Below are positions 43,495 to 54,735 of a stretch of 64,000 nt of DNA, in pieces. The notes below the pieces were generated by a model. The model saw only the letters and a program-made list of their open reading frames with translations, did not search any database and had not been told where the DNA came from. Origin of the DNA: Pollenia angustigena (Eukaryota > Arthropoda > Insecta > Diptera > Polleniidae); the NCBI GenBank assembly GCA_930367215.1, contig OV884059.1:35641882-35705881 (forward strand), read 5' to 3'. Numbering within the stretch: the stretch's first letter is position 1; every line of letters begins with the position of its first letter. The translations under genes were made by a program, and so were the position numbers.

Positions 43495-44870
43495 TAGCGG
43501 CCTGTTTTTACGCATTGTCACTTCACTAACATAAAACGTTTTCTTTCTCTTTCTTCGAAAGCTGCCCTCGCAAATGATTTAGGCATTTTTCATACGTCAC
43601 TTTTTTCATCTCTGTATACTTTGTGAGCGAGACTGAATTGTTTTCATTTTTTTCTACTGTACGCAGGCCTGCCATTTTTGCCGATTTATCGGCATTTTGG
43701 CGATTTTTTGCCCCTAAATTATCAAAGTGCCGATTTGCCGATTTTTGCTCCAAAAATGCCGATTTTTTGACTAGCACGTAAAAGGCGATTACTTTTTGTT
43801 TGTTTGATAATAATACACCAACTTTAAGCGATACTGAAACAGTTGTAACATTGAGAACAGACAACTGTTATTAATTCGGCGCTTCTACTAAAGAAAAAGG
43901 GGTTAGTTTTATTCAATATTAACTGCAGTGTTTGTGTAGTGTGTTGAGTTAATACATTTTTATTTGAAAAATATTCCACTATGAAGAATTAAAGGCCAAA
44001 GTTAAAAAAGAAATAATTTTTAAACCTAAAATAATTCAGTTAAAATTTCTTTTTCTAGTAGGAAAATATAAAACACTTTATATTTGTGTTTGAAAATGGA
44101 TAGATAAATACTTACAAAAGAATAAAGGTAAGATAAATTTATATTCACTATCAATGAATATAATTTAAATAATAATTACTTTGATAATTAAATAATTTTT
44201 TTTTTAAGATTATAACGCAATTGAGGACGATGTTAGTACATAAATTAAATAGCCAATTCTTATGTAAGGAAATTTAAATAAATTTGCAAACTTTTTGGCA
44301 AAAAATTTAAGATTTATAACGTGAACATTTTATAGCATCATTTGGTACAATTTTTGGTCCTTCCACATTCTTCCGCAAATGTGGAAAGAATTTTTTAATG
44401 TAACAGAGTTTTGATGTTCACTGGAAAATTTATCTTTGCAAGTTATTTGTTTTTTTAAGATTATTTAAAAATTAATAATTTAAACTGTTTTGATATTAAT
44501 ATTAAAACGGATTTAATAAAAATGTCAAACTCAAATATTTGTATATGGAATATACTTAATTATAAAAAAGTTAAAAAAACTTTATATTTAACTACAATTT
44601 CTTTGTAAAACGTTTATTTTGATTGATTCTTTTAAAATTTCATAAGTTATAAACATTAGATAATTCTGAATTGTTCTTATTTGTAAGTAAGAATAGGTTT
44701 TATTGTATTTAAAATAGGTATTTTTAATTTGCCGATTTACCGATTTTTTACATAAAAGTGCCGATAATGCCGATTTTTTTTTAAATATGCCGATTTTTTA
44801 TCAAAATTATCTGGCACCCCTGACTGTACGTGTGCTTAAGTACGTGTAAATAAGAGAATAACAAAGCGCC
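43495..44870. repeat. MITE related to 50130-50250, hosting a hAT-type insertion
   Basis: 'gcggcctgtttttacgc', 'ctttcttcgaaagctgc' and 'cgtcacttttt' at 43497-43610 are inverted relatives of 50250-50140. The flank resumes after the hAT-type element at 44831. The far end is not clearly mirrored. Confidence 0.4.
43664..44822. mobile_element. hAT-type non-autonomous element, 1.16 kb
   Basis: Left end CAGGCCTGCCATTTTTGCC; right end read inward from 44822, CAGGGGTGCCAGATAATTTT. The exact 8-bp duplication ACTGTACG is at 43656-43663 and 44823-44830. Both ends are filled with short 'tgccgatttt' repeats (subterminal transposase-site-like). No coding frame inside. Confidence 0.88.
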
Positions 44871-45649
44871 CATGGGCGGCATTTTGCCTATCTCTGGACT
44901 AAACCCACGGTATACCAAAGGAACTGTTAAGCACGGAGGAGGTAATGTTATGGTCTGGGGATGTTTTTCCGGCCATGGTATCGGACCAATACATAGAATA
45001 AACGGAATAATGGATCGTCACTTGTATAAAAATATATTGGAAAACGTTATGCTTCCACATGCAGAAGAAGAAATGCCTCTTAAGTGGATATATCAACACG
45101 ACAACGATCCCAAGCACACGGCTTAATGTGTAAAAGAGTGGTTTATAAGTAAAAAATCAATGTTTTGAGATGGCCTGCACAATCTCCTGATTTAAATCCA
45201 ATAGAGAATCTATGGGAAATTGTGGATCGTAAAATTGATTGCGGTAGTTGTAAAAATTTGTTTTAGATTTTTCGCCAAGTGGAAATCGCCTGGAGCTGAA
45301 TACCAGAGATTGTTTTAATTAATTTAATTGAGTCAATGCCAAGGAGATGTGCAGCAGTATTTAAAAATAAGGGCTATGCAACAAACTATTAGGCATATTA
45401 ATATTTTTGAAAATGAAATTGAGAATGTGCTTTAGTTTTGTCGCAGAGAAATAGGTGTCATAGAAGTCTAAGTTAAATTTTTTTTATTGAATAATCAGTT
45501 TTAGTTCGTTTTTTTTATTTTTTTAATTAACTTAGTTCATAATATAAATAAATAAATAATTAACTTTGCAATCCAAAAAAATTTGTCATTTTTATAAAGC
45601 TATGTTGTGCTTAGCAGATCTCCGTGCTTTAGTTTTGTTCGACACGTAT

Positions 45650-46884
45650 ACCTTAAACAAGAAATGTTAAAACATGTGTGGCTACCTTTCCAGATTTTTT
45701 ACTACTACCAAAATCTTCGACTCCAACTATTTTGTCGGTTTTTCTGTTGTAATGCATATGAACTTTTAACGACATTTCATCACATGAAATTGGGGAAAAC
45801 TTTTGGTGTTCTGTAAAGTTTTCTGCTTGCATTTTTAAAAGTTTTAGTTGAATATCATGAAGACCGGGTTCTCTTGGCCATTCTGAAACATACTCCAGCA
45901 GGGTGTTTCACTTAGCCATAGAAGAAATAAAATACACTCCTAAAGCAACATTTTTTAATTCATAAGTATAACGTCTTCCATTTAACGGTTTGTTTACATT
46001 TGATAAACAATTTTCTATACATATTTTGAAAGTTTTTGGAAAATCGCTATTTGTTTTTGATTTTAGATCAGAATTCTGTTGAAGTAAATCCTTTTTTTCT
46101 AATTCTAAAAGCTTAATTCTAATTTCTTATTCTTTAATATATGCTAAATATTTATTGCAGTTACAGTTACCATTATATAAATGAGTTAAGTTGTTATTAG
46201 ATGGCATACATAATTTTTTTGATGGAGGGGCACACAGATTACATTCAAGATTTTTGTCAGGAACTGCATTTTTTTTTAAATATCGATTTGAAAACATATT
46301 ATCCGAAAAGTGATTTGAACAAGCGAATAGGTTTTTACCATCTCTAATGTTGAAAAATTCGAACCAAGTTGCTCTTCTACGAAGAATTAGGTAAAAAATG
46401 CTTTATGTTTAATAGGTTTTATAACATATCATTTTTATAATATAGAAAAATGAATTCTACAACTAGGAATTATCATATTACAATATAATATAATTGGATT
46501 ATTAGCTTATTCAATGATAAAGTAGATAAGTGAACATTTTGATGAAGACAAATTAACTGGCTGTTTTTAGGACACGAGCGCCTGACTCGTTGGTTAAACT
46601 TACATTTAAAACAAAAACCAGTTCTGAACTTTTACATTTGTTTGAAATGTAAGGTAAACGAACGAGTGGGGCGCTCGTGTTCTGAAAACAGGCAGTTACT
46701 TATTTACAGCCAAATGTCCTGTGAATAACTGGCCAAAATCTATGTATATTGGAAAAAATGCATAACAACGTAAACAACCTTTACAAGTCTCATTATATAT
46801 GTACCTTAATTGGTCAGTTTCTTTGTTTGGAAAATTAAATAACATTGTAAAACTTTTGCAGTGTCGGATACAGATTCTTCCCAT
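45650..46884 (-). pseudogene. P-superfamily transposase, N-terminal half with THAP domain (decayed)
   Basis: Minus strand. The first exon-like frame (46884-46696) has a Cys pair followed by FNFPNKETDQLR, the start of a THAP zinc finger. After a 145-bp palindromic insertion (46552-46696) the second part gives RRATWFEFFNIRDGKNLFA, then CSNHFSDNMFSNRYLKKNAVP, the C-x2-H half of the THAP motif. A coiled-coil-like stretch (IKLLELEKKDLLQQNSDLK) follows, and then YTYELKNVALGVYFISSMAK, LHDIQLKLLKMQAENF and SCDEMSLK with YNRKTDKIVGVEDFG, the N-terminal catalytic region of P/THAP9-like transposases. Stops and frameshifts are present. It could be the 5' half of the element whose 3' half is at 38641-39790. 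Confidence 0.75.
46552..46696. repeat. Palindromic MITE, about 145 bp
   Basis: 'aactggctgtttttaggaca' is mirrored by 'ttctgaaaacaggcagtta', and 'cacgagcgcc' by 'ggcgctcgtg'. The bordering TTA-type sequence is compatible with a Harbinger-type 3-bp duplication. It interrupts the P-like THAP region. Confidence 0.6.
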
Positions 46885-48061
46885 TTTTTAATCGGTTTTC
46901 AGATTTTCTTGCTTTTTATGTTTATTTCCTAGATATCTGTAAATTGAAATAAATTAAATTCTCAAATGAATAACATCTGCCGAGAAATATTCACGATATT
47001 ACCCTATTGAATATTTGCAAATATTTATATATTTTAATTTTAAAATTTTCAAGTTTTGTTTTCTGTTATTTATTTATTTTGGTTTTGACGTCGATGTGAA
47101 AAAATGTATTCTTAAAGATGATATTAAAGGTTGGATTTTTTTTTAAAGTACTTTTTTTTAAATAATATTAACTTTAAAACGATTTTTGTATACATGATAC
47201 ATTAAAATACGGTTAAATGTTAAATTTCTGCGTTTTAAATATATCAATATGCATATACGTATGTACATATTTCCAACTTAAACATTGCGATTTGAAAATA
47301 TTTTTGAAAAAAAGGTACTAAATAAAATTTTAACATATTTAATGAAACCCTGTATGTCTGGTGAAAAACAAAAATGTATCAATACATGTACATTTTTTTC
47401 ACTAACACATATTTGAGTAATGTACTACTAGGTACCTGCTGAGAGGAATTGTCAAAGAGTCGTGTTACTTAGTATACTTTGGCTTGAACCAAGAAATTTT
47501 TGCATGATTCTCGTCCAAGCCAAAAATTACCTTTTCTAAGTTTATGTGTGGCTTGGCTTAACCCGGGCATTACTAATTGTTGTTTGTCATGCTGCAATGC
47601 CCACTGTTAGCTTTCAAAATATTCTATACATTATAAGTACGGCCGTTCATATTTTTTCGTAGTTTGACTCATTCCGTAAAAAAATTGATACCACAATTCG
47701 TCTTCTTTTGATTCGTTCAGCAATTTTGTGGATCGATTAACCAGATTCCTTATAGATTTTTATTTTTTTATTCATTAAAATAACTCAATTTGTATTAAAA
47801 CCATTTTTTTTTTTCTCTTGCATTAGTTTACTTGCTTAAGAAAACAAAAATTATTGCGGAATGTCCCAATAAAGTAAAGCAAAAAGTATAAACAATTGTG
47901 GTCAAAACCAGCAAAATATAAAAAAAAATTTCAATGGGACTTTTCCAGGACACATCTTTTATCTCTGAGCAAGTAAACATAGACACCTTTAAAACAAACC
48001 ACCGATAATTGTTTGCAAATATCGGAGATAATTGCAGGTGTACATAGAAAAAAGGCGGGTC
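46885..48061. other. No gene seen
   Basis: AT-rich DNA. I see no supported coding region or clear element ends. Confidence 0.5.
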
Positions 48062-48370
48062 CTATTCATGTGGCGGGGACTGTATATACATAAATGTATA
48101 TGTATATGAATAAATATATATATATATATGTACATATAAGTATGTAAATGAATATAGAACATTTTGAGAACCTCCGTTGCCTGTGTAGTTAAATGTACTA
48201 AATGATGAATTTGGAACATCAAACCAATCATTGGCAAGCTGTATAAAATCGGCAGTGTTCGCAGCATTGTACATTTCCATTCCCAAATAGTGGCATCGTC
48301 GAATTGTGTTAGTCCCCTTTTACAATGTGGCAAGTGATAGGCAGACAGACGAAGTTTGTTGATAAGGGGG
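48062..48370 (-). pseudogene. P-superfamily transposase fragment
   Basis: Minus strand: IRRCHYLGMEMYNAANTADF, then IQLANDWFDVPNSS and FSTFNYTGN. This is a close relative of the segment at 58877-59346 in the better preserved element (AIRRCYSLGIDLYNPTKTAD, VQLVNDWFDVLNSKLS). The right edge stops exactly at CGACG, the insertion point of the Transib-type element. The left side runs into '(TA)n' DNA. I could not find its continuation beyond the Transib element. Confidence 0.8.
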
Positions 48371-48988
48371 CGACGCACTGTGTCACGAGGGTGACCAAAA
48401 ATGGTTAAAGTCAATGTTAGAATTTGAACGTTTTTTTTTTTTTATTTAATTTTTTTTAACACTCTGGTTAGATGATATCTAAAATATCATCTTAAAATGT
48501 TTACAAATTGTAAAGTTATAGTGGTTCAAAGTTAAGATTTGTTTACAGCATACGAAATTTATGGAAAAATCCCAAATTTAATGTTCATTTATAATACTAA
48601 GAATTTAAGTATTTGAATATAACGGCTACCAAAATTTGCAACAGGGTTGTAAGTGATGCTTCTAGTTATAATTACAACACTGTGTTTGTTTACAAATATT
48701 GATCATATGTCAGATACCGTTAGAAAAAAATAGTGGTGAGGCATTGTCAAGATTTTTCAGCAACCGTGAACTTTCGTAGAGAATTAAAAAGAAAGTAGAA
48801 ATAACACTTTTCCTGTTTTTTTGTATTTTTTAGCTGCAAGTATGTATTTTAATATATTTAAAGTTCAGCTGCCCGATATTGCCCGAATTCTTTTTGTGAT
48901 TGTTTTTTAGTGTCAACCTCGTTGCGGATCCGGATAGTACATTTTTCAACTGTGGCTAGAGATAAACCAAAACAGACCCTGCGAAGGT

Positions 48989-51397
48989 ATGCGTTATGTT
49001 AAAGATTTTGTAGAAAATCATTTTAAACGAGTATTATTAGAAAGGGAATAACAGAAAATAAGGCTTACTCTTTTAAAATTTTCTAACAATTGGTCTAAAT
49101 ATCATCGCATGAGAGATAGATTTGAAACTGAGTTGAGTGACTGGCTAGATAGCGAATTACTTGGTGAATTTATTTGTAATGTAAGTTTCCGTATAAAGTT
49201 TTGGTTTTGCAATAAAACAAAATTGTGTTATTCTATATTAGGAAGCAAATACAAGTGGTAGAGGCCGACCGAATGTTTCCTTCGAGGAGGGTTCAATGAG
49301 AACAAAAAGGAGGCGAGTGGAAGAATTCATTATTCTTAACACAGACCATGTCCTAGGATTGTAATAAATTATTTTAATGTATCCTGCGAATGAATTAAAT
49401 AATTCATTCTTTGGAATAAATTATATTATTCAAAAGTCTTATAATAAAAGTCTTCTCCAATGCCGTTTGGAATACATTTTTTAATACCTGTTTACTTTAA
49501 ATAACTTTGACCCACAGACATATAATTTGTGCTTTAACCGTACGCTTTCAAACACAAACTGCGACTAAAATTAAAATTATAAGTAGGCGACATAAAGGCA
49601 GCAAAAAAATAACGGATTTTTATTAAGGAAATATGTATGTAAAGCAAAAACACGAATAATTGTTACTAACAGAAACAATACATTCCTTGTTCTGCAAATG
49701 TGGGAATATACGTGGTAATCAGTGCTTAAATTTTGTGTCTGATGAAATTACCTTCTCGATTCCAATGAATGCATTATTATTCGTTGGATTGGGCAGATGA
49801 TCAAGTAGTTTGGGAAAATGATAAACACTCATCTTGGAGGTTATGTAGACCACTTAAAATTATTTTTACAAAGGAGAATCCAAATGTAATACATCAGTAA
49901 GGGATAGCATAAATTCAGAAATTGAAGGTCTAGATACATAAAAATACATTTCAAAAAAACAAAAATCTTAACGTTCATTATAAAATGCAGTTGACGATGA
50001 TAGATGGTGCAGTTTTAAATGTATTAAGTGGAAACAGTAGTAGTTCATCTTGTGCTTTATGTCGAGCTAAGCCATCTGAAATGAACAGCTTATCGGTTTT
50101 CGAAAGGCCTGTGAATGAGCAGTGCCACAGAACTGTAAAAAGTGACGTGTGAAAAAGGCCCAAATCAGTTGCGAGCGCAGCTTTCGAAGAAAGAGACAGA
50201 AAGCTTTTTTTGGTATTTAAGTGGCAAGGTGTAAAAACAGGCCGCAACAATCAACACAAATGGCGTGATCAAAACAAAAATAACAAAACACAAACCACGT
50301 TAAACAAATGCATTAGTTCAACAAACGTCGTTTTTTGTGCAAACAAATTTATTTAGCAATAATGTTTTGTGTTATAATGTTATTTACTTACTTAAATATT
50401 ATTTACTCGTGTTGTGGTGAACTTAAAAGTTAATTTTTACAACAGTTTTGTAAATAAATCTTAACTAAATAAATTTGTGTTCATTGTATTGCGGCATAGA
50501 ATATGATGAAAAGAGAAATGCAAAAGGGCAGCTTTCTTTGAAAGAGACAAAAAAAAAACGCAAAATCTTTCGTCTCGTGACAGTTCTGTGTATTCTGTGG
50601 CAGTGCTATCAGTATGGATTGTCGACATCACATGCATGGATCAAATGTTTTGAATGCATTTTGCATATTTCTTACAAACAGCATATAAAGAAATTGAAAG
50701 TGGTAGGAAAAGAAAATAAAGATCAGGTTGCTGAGCAAAAGAGAAATATTCAAGCCAAATTTAAGTCTGAAATGGGTCTTATAGTTGATAAGCTTAAGAC
50801 GGGGTATGGCACAACGAATGATGGCAATACTGCAAGGCGCTTCTTTTCTAATGTGGAACTTTCAGCTCAGATTACTAATGTAGATATAAATGTATAAATG
50901 TAGTAATAAAAAAATTTTCCATTATTTTAAGAACACTTTCAAGTGTTCATTATATAAATATATCAAGTTTTGAAAAGCTTTTAAAAGATACTGCACTTTT
51001 ATACTTCGAATTATATTCTTGGTACTATATGCCTTCAACTGTGCACAAAATTTTAGTTCATGGTATAGATTTTATTAAATATTCTACCATTCCCATTGGA
51101 ATGTTATCAGAAGAAGCAATAGAATCAAGTCACAAAATTATAAGAAATGCAAGATTAAGACATACGAGAAAAATAAGTAGGATTGCCTCCATGAGAGACC
51201 TCATAAATTATCTTATTTTGCAGTCAGATCCATCAATTTCGATGCATAGTCAGAAAATACTTTAAAGAAAAAGTGATTTAAATGATCTGAAAGGGTATTT
51301 AGTTGAAAAGAAAAGATTTAACGACATAAAAACTGCGAATGAATCATTGGTAGAATTTGAAAGTAATTACAGTGATAATTGTTAATATATGTACGTT
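48989..51397 (+). pseudogene. Transib/RAG1-like transposase, broken
   Basis: Fragments in order: 48989-49180 (MRYVKDFVENHFKRVLLERE, stop, then SKYHRMRDRFETELSDWL) with a GTAAGT donor at 49181 and acceptor at 49240-49241; 49242-49362 (GRGRPNVSFEEGSMRTKRRR); about 49820-49905 (SSWRLCRPLKIIFTKENPN); 49988-50117 (LTMIDGAVLNVLSG, a CALC zinc-binding pair); 50625-50897 (HISYKQHIKKLK to MGLIVDKLKTGYGTTNDGN and TARRFF); and 50930-51400 (TVHKILVHGIDFIK, IGMLSEEAIESSHKIIRNAR). These correspond in order to core features of RAG1/Transib transposases (CRP, DG near a CxxC, GNTAR, HK.L.HG, and SEE/SEG..E with the catalytic glutamate). In-frame stops and insertions show it is dead. The assignment rests on my recall of the family motif order, supported independently by the CACTGTG end and CGACG site. 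Confidence 0.62.
50118..50612. repeat. MITE-like inverted repeat inside the Transib coding region
   Basis: 'cagtgccacagaactgt' (50120) and 'cagttctgtg...tgtggcagtgct' (50580-50608) are inverted. 'gcagctttcgaagaaagaga' (50194) also has a mirror-related copy at 50528. About 43495 holds a related copy. Confidence 0.5.
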
Positions 51398-51589
51398 GAT
51401 TGCCTGTAATACTTATTTATATATTTATATATATATTTTATGTATGTATGTTAAATATGTTATGTTAAATAAATAAAATTTATGTTTCTAAATTTGAGGC
51501 CATGACATTTGTGGACAATGTTGTAAGTTCCAGGCAGTAAGTGATGTTTTGACGGTGCAATAGAATTGTTTAGTTAACTTTGTGTTGTA

Positions 51590-51700
51590 CTTTTTAGCAC
51601 TTCTGGAAATATCACTTGTGACCCGTCTGAAGAAGACATTATAGAGACGGTTGATGATTGTAGCGACAGCTTTGTGTCTCCGGCTTCACATTACTGAACC
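51590..51700 (+). other. Possible terminal exon
   Basis: 'tttttag' at about 51591 is followed by an open stretch TSGNITCDPSEEDIIETVDD ending SFVSPASHY and a stop at about 51698. A GTAAGT lies upstream at about 51519. The acidic C-terminal tail may be the last exon of the Transib-like gene or of another remnant. Weak. Confidence 0.25.
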
Positions 51701-51776
51701 AGTTTACGCGAAAAAAAGGTATTAAGTATATGTATGAATATTGGTTTCGCCTTTTAATAACTATTGTAAAGCTAGA

Positions 51777-52092
51777 GGTCCATACCACGCGTTTTCGCTT
51801 CCACGCAGCGCATGCTTTTAAAACCTTACTTGCGTTCTACGTTTCAAGTTACATGCAACGTTTTTTATGCAGTAGCAGCACAAGTAAAAATAAAATTTAA
51901 TTTGTCAAAATCAGCTGATTTGTTCGAACGCTGCCTGTGACGCTTACAAAAGTAGAAAGTAAACCTACTTTTCGCCTCAAGGCATCTACGCTTTTGTGCA
52001 TATAACTTACTACGTATAACTACACAGATTCTACTTTTTTGACAGCTGCGTATGCTGCGAAAAAGCGAATAACGCGTGGTGTGGACCTTCAG
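51777..52092. repeat. Inverted-repeat MITE-like element, 316 bp
   Basis: 'aggtccataccacgcgtttt' starts at 51777 and its mirror ('aacgcgtggtgtggacct') ends at about 52092. 'cgcagcgcatgc' pairs with 'gcgtatgctgcg'. Non-coding; a long minus-strand frame crossing it is spurious. Target duplication unclear. Confidence 0.55.
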
Positions 52093-52101
52093 TGCCATTG
52101 T

Positions 52102-52763
52102 TCTGCAACTCTCGCGTCGAGAATCTTTTCGATTGAAATGTGTGAAATGACACAAAAATGCCATATATTGAAACAAACAGCTGTTTTTCTCACTAAACTG
52201 TGCCTGTAACTTTTTTGGCGAGTAATAGCTGTCACGTAAGGAAATTACTCGCCAATTTACAGAAAAAGTGTGTCTGTAACATTTTTGTGAGAAAAGTTCC
52301 CGCTTTGAACTGTCAAATAAAATCACGAAAAAAATGGGGCGAGAAACAATTTTAACACTTAAAACTATTAAAAATGCAAAATGCATAGAATAATAATAAT
52401 AATATTTTGTTCATGGCACATTTTTTCATTGTTCAATTATTTTGCTTTTAACATTTTTATAAAATATACGAATTTTTTCAAAGCTCATTTGCAAACAACA
52501 AATATTAAAGTCGCACTTAACATTATTTGGTATAGCCGACGGTTTTATTTTCGACGCCGTGACTGGCGCTCTCAACGTCTGCAATTTCACATCGGCTTCG
52601 AGTGTAATATTATGACATTTATAACGTAACGACGGAATCTTTTTTGATAGTTTTCGACATGAGTTACAGACACACTTTTCTCTGACTTTTCGAGAAACGA
52701 TGAAATATTTTGTTTCACATCTTTTCGATGCAAGAAGTTCTCACTAAAGTTACAGAACATGGG
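52102..52763. repeat. Inverted-repeat element, about 660 bp
   Basis: 'ccattgttctgcaactctcg' at 52104 is mirrored by 'agttacagaacatggg' at about 52748-52763. The inner 'cttttcgattgaaatgtg' pairs with 'cacatcttttcgatgc'. The two halves also share 'gtgcctgtaac'/'gttacagacac' motifs. Non-coding; a 173-residue minus-strand frame over it is not supported. Confidence 0.5.
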
Positions 52764-52904
52764 TACAGCTTAAGTTTTTGAAGAAATTCAATTATATTTT
52801 TCCAAGCAGCAGTAATGTTTGTATTTTTAAACTTAAAATTAATTTGTGATATGCATTATTATTATTAATACTAACAAATGTGTTCTCATAAAATTCTTAT
52901 TATG

Positions 52905-53170
52905 TATATAGTATACTAGCGGGGCCGTTGCCTGCTTCGCACGGCAAAACAAAATAAGAAAAGAAACACACTTGTTTTTAATAAAGTTGGTTTTCCTGCG
53001 GCAAAAACACACTAACTTTACATACGCACCGAACACACATGCGTTATCGGATTTCAACCAAACTTCATATAAACCATATATGGGCCACTGCCTACGTAGT
53101 GTATAAGTTTGGTTGAAATCGCACGACGCGTTTATGAGTAGTTCGGCGACGTACATATACGGACTTATTT
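52905..53170. repeat. Interspersed repeat ('tgcctgcttcgcacggc' type)
   Basis: 'actagcggggccgttgcctg' ... 'gcttcgcacggc' ... 'ttatatatatagat'. The GC-rich head, the 'ggttgaaatcgcacgacgcg' core and the tail resemble a widespread insect short repeat. Possible SINE or RTE tail; the family is not certain. The neighbouring 53171-53560 has nothing I can name. Confidence 0.45.
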
Positions 53171-53574
53171 TTATATATATAGATTAGGATTTTTATTTAG
53201 TTTTTAATTATTGTAGGACAATATTTTTGATTTTATGTTATTTGTTAAGTTTTTAATTTTTTTTATTTTGTATTTCTTACAGTTACTTTTTATTTATTTA
53301 TTTATTTTTTTTATTAACTCTTTCAGACCCAGCAAAAACTATAAATAAAATACATATCTCATTGTTTCGGCAAATGAATTTACTCTTGTTTTATTTTTTT
53401 TGTAAGTCGACCCGTCCGTAATGACTAGAAAGTTCTAATCAGTTTGTATTTTTCGAGGACAGTGTGCAAAAATTCTCGATTATAAATTCAGAAAATTCGT
53501 GTCCATCGCGTCAATAGTTCACCTGATATCCAAGCGAAAGGTTTATGATAAGCGTTAAGGAGTATTTGTAAAGA

Positions 53575-54350
53575 TGAAGCCGTTTTTGAGAGGCTTCAGA
53601 TTGATGTTAAACAAATGTCCGCTCTTTTCGTGGAAGTTTCGAGGTACATCTATTTCTCTCTAATGAGGAGATGTCGGGACAACAATTTCAAGCCAGTAAA
53701 ATTTCAATCTTTCTATTACCCGCTAATGAAAAAGAGGAAGCAGCAATATATGCTTGATCCAAAATATGCCCCCTTTCACACTCGGTAAGTTACTTGCCGA
53801 CAACAACAAAGTCTGTAAGGAAAAAATACACTTTCTCTATAAGACAATTCTTACCGTTCAAATCTTTTCACTGCGTCCACAAACCAGTATGAAGTTTTAT
53901 TTCACAATAATGTTTGGATGCATGCTTACAGAAGATTGCGAAAGTTTTTCAAGAGTGAACCCGACAAAAAAAAAAAAAGGGAAAGAATTTCCAGATGATG
54001 GATTGCTGCAAGAATTGAAAGATAAATTGTCGTGGAATGGCGATAAACTCGATAAAATTCAAAATCGAATCAATTGAAGAACTTAATTATAAAAATTTTT
54101 CTCTAATACCAATTTTCAAACAAGGGTCACATCACATACAGTATGACTCATTCGCTCTTTATCAATTGAACGGGATGTAGAATGGTGTAAATATTTTAAA
54201 CTTCCAGAAACTTGTAACAAAAAATGCAACTACTCACTACAAACTAATGGAATAGCTGTTTCACTGTCGATGAAAAAACTAATAAGACTTGAAATTGCTA
54301 TTAAAAAAGAAAAAGTTACAAAAGCAAAAATCGAACTGAAGTAATCTATT
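53575..54350 (+). pseudogene. Unrecognised coding remnants
   Basis: Protein-like text in shifting frames: FERLQIDVKQMSALFVEVSR, FKPVKFQSFYYPLMKKRKQQ, YEVLFHNNVWMHAYRRLRK, and ERDVEWCKYFKLPETCNKKC. Composition and persistence across frames suggest an old coding element with several frameshifts. No domain was recognised. Confidence 0.35.
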
Positions 54351-54699
54351 GAAAATTAGAAATACAATTTGTGACAACAAACTAGGCTTGGATTCAGGGC
54401 TTAGACTTATCTACGGTGGTGTTCTAAATGGTAAACCGATCAAGCCGAAAAGTTCAACATCTCACAACATGTCAGGATTTCACTCTCGTAATTCAAAATT
54501 AAAAAAGGACACTGCAAATATAAAAGAAGATTCACAACTATCTCCGCATTCAGAAAACTTCACGGAATCTACGAAATATCACCTTTCAATACTTCAACAG
54601 AAACAATCATATTCACAAGGAAATGTTACAAAATTTAAATTTAAAAAATACATTTGCTTGCGTAGAAAAAACTATACACGTCATTCAGGTGCGGATTCA

Positions 54700-54735
54700 G
54701 GGGGGGGGAAGGAAATTCCCCCCCCCCTAAATTAT
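54700..54735. repeat. G9/C10 mirror tract
   Basis: A run of nine G, then 'aaggaaattc', then a run of ten C, next to 'caggtgcggattc'. It can fold into a GC hairpin and resembles the end of certain hAT elements (CAGG.GCGGATTC). No partner end was found. 54800-55330 is otherwise gene-free. Confidence 0.45.

Larger units (their letters stand above)
42437..45240 (+). pseudogene. Tc1-like transposase, split and frameshifted
   Basis: The N-terminal part (42437-42919) has two helix-turn-helix regions (LREKIIDFYNKDESVTCIAK and SARPIANQLCLNITPRSIQR), a GRP linker (KGGRPLKTSK) and the first catalytic Asp in NVLFSDESKFNL. After about 2 kb of foreign DNA, reading resumes at about 44893 (NPRYTKGTVKHGGGNVMVWG), with the second Asp in YQHDNDPKHTA, then a stop where CGA/AGA would be expected (45124) and a frameshift before [20 protein letters not shown], which holds the catalytic Glu (DD34E type). 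Clearly Tc1 family and clearly dead. Confidence 0.88.
42215..45470 (+). mobile_element. Tc1-like element, disrupted
   Basis: 'gcgacaaaactaaagcaca' at about 42238 is mirrored by 'atgtgctttagttttgtcgc' at about 45426-45450, so TIRs are present; another partial copy lies at about 45628. It contains a Tc1-like transposase cut by an insertion of about 2 kb (about 42920-44890). The exact termini and TA duplication were not fixed. Confidence 0.7.
48376..51400 (+). mobile_element. Transib-superfamily element with transposase remnants
   Basis: Starts CACTGTGTCACGAGGGTGAC directly after CGACG (48371-48375), matching the Transib end (CACTGTG) and target preference (CGNCG). Downstream lie plus-strand exon-like fragments similar to Transib/RAG1-type transposase. 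The right end and second CGACG were not found, so the 3' terminus is lost or too diverged; the true end may lie beyond 51400. A MITE-like inverted pair (about 50118-50612) interrupts the coding region. Confidence 0.65.

Noticed and set aside
51865..52386. 173-residue minus-strand ORF as a gene
   Set aside because: It runs across two inverted-repeat MITE-like elements and has no domain, so it is a chance frame.
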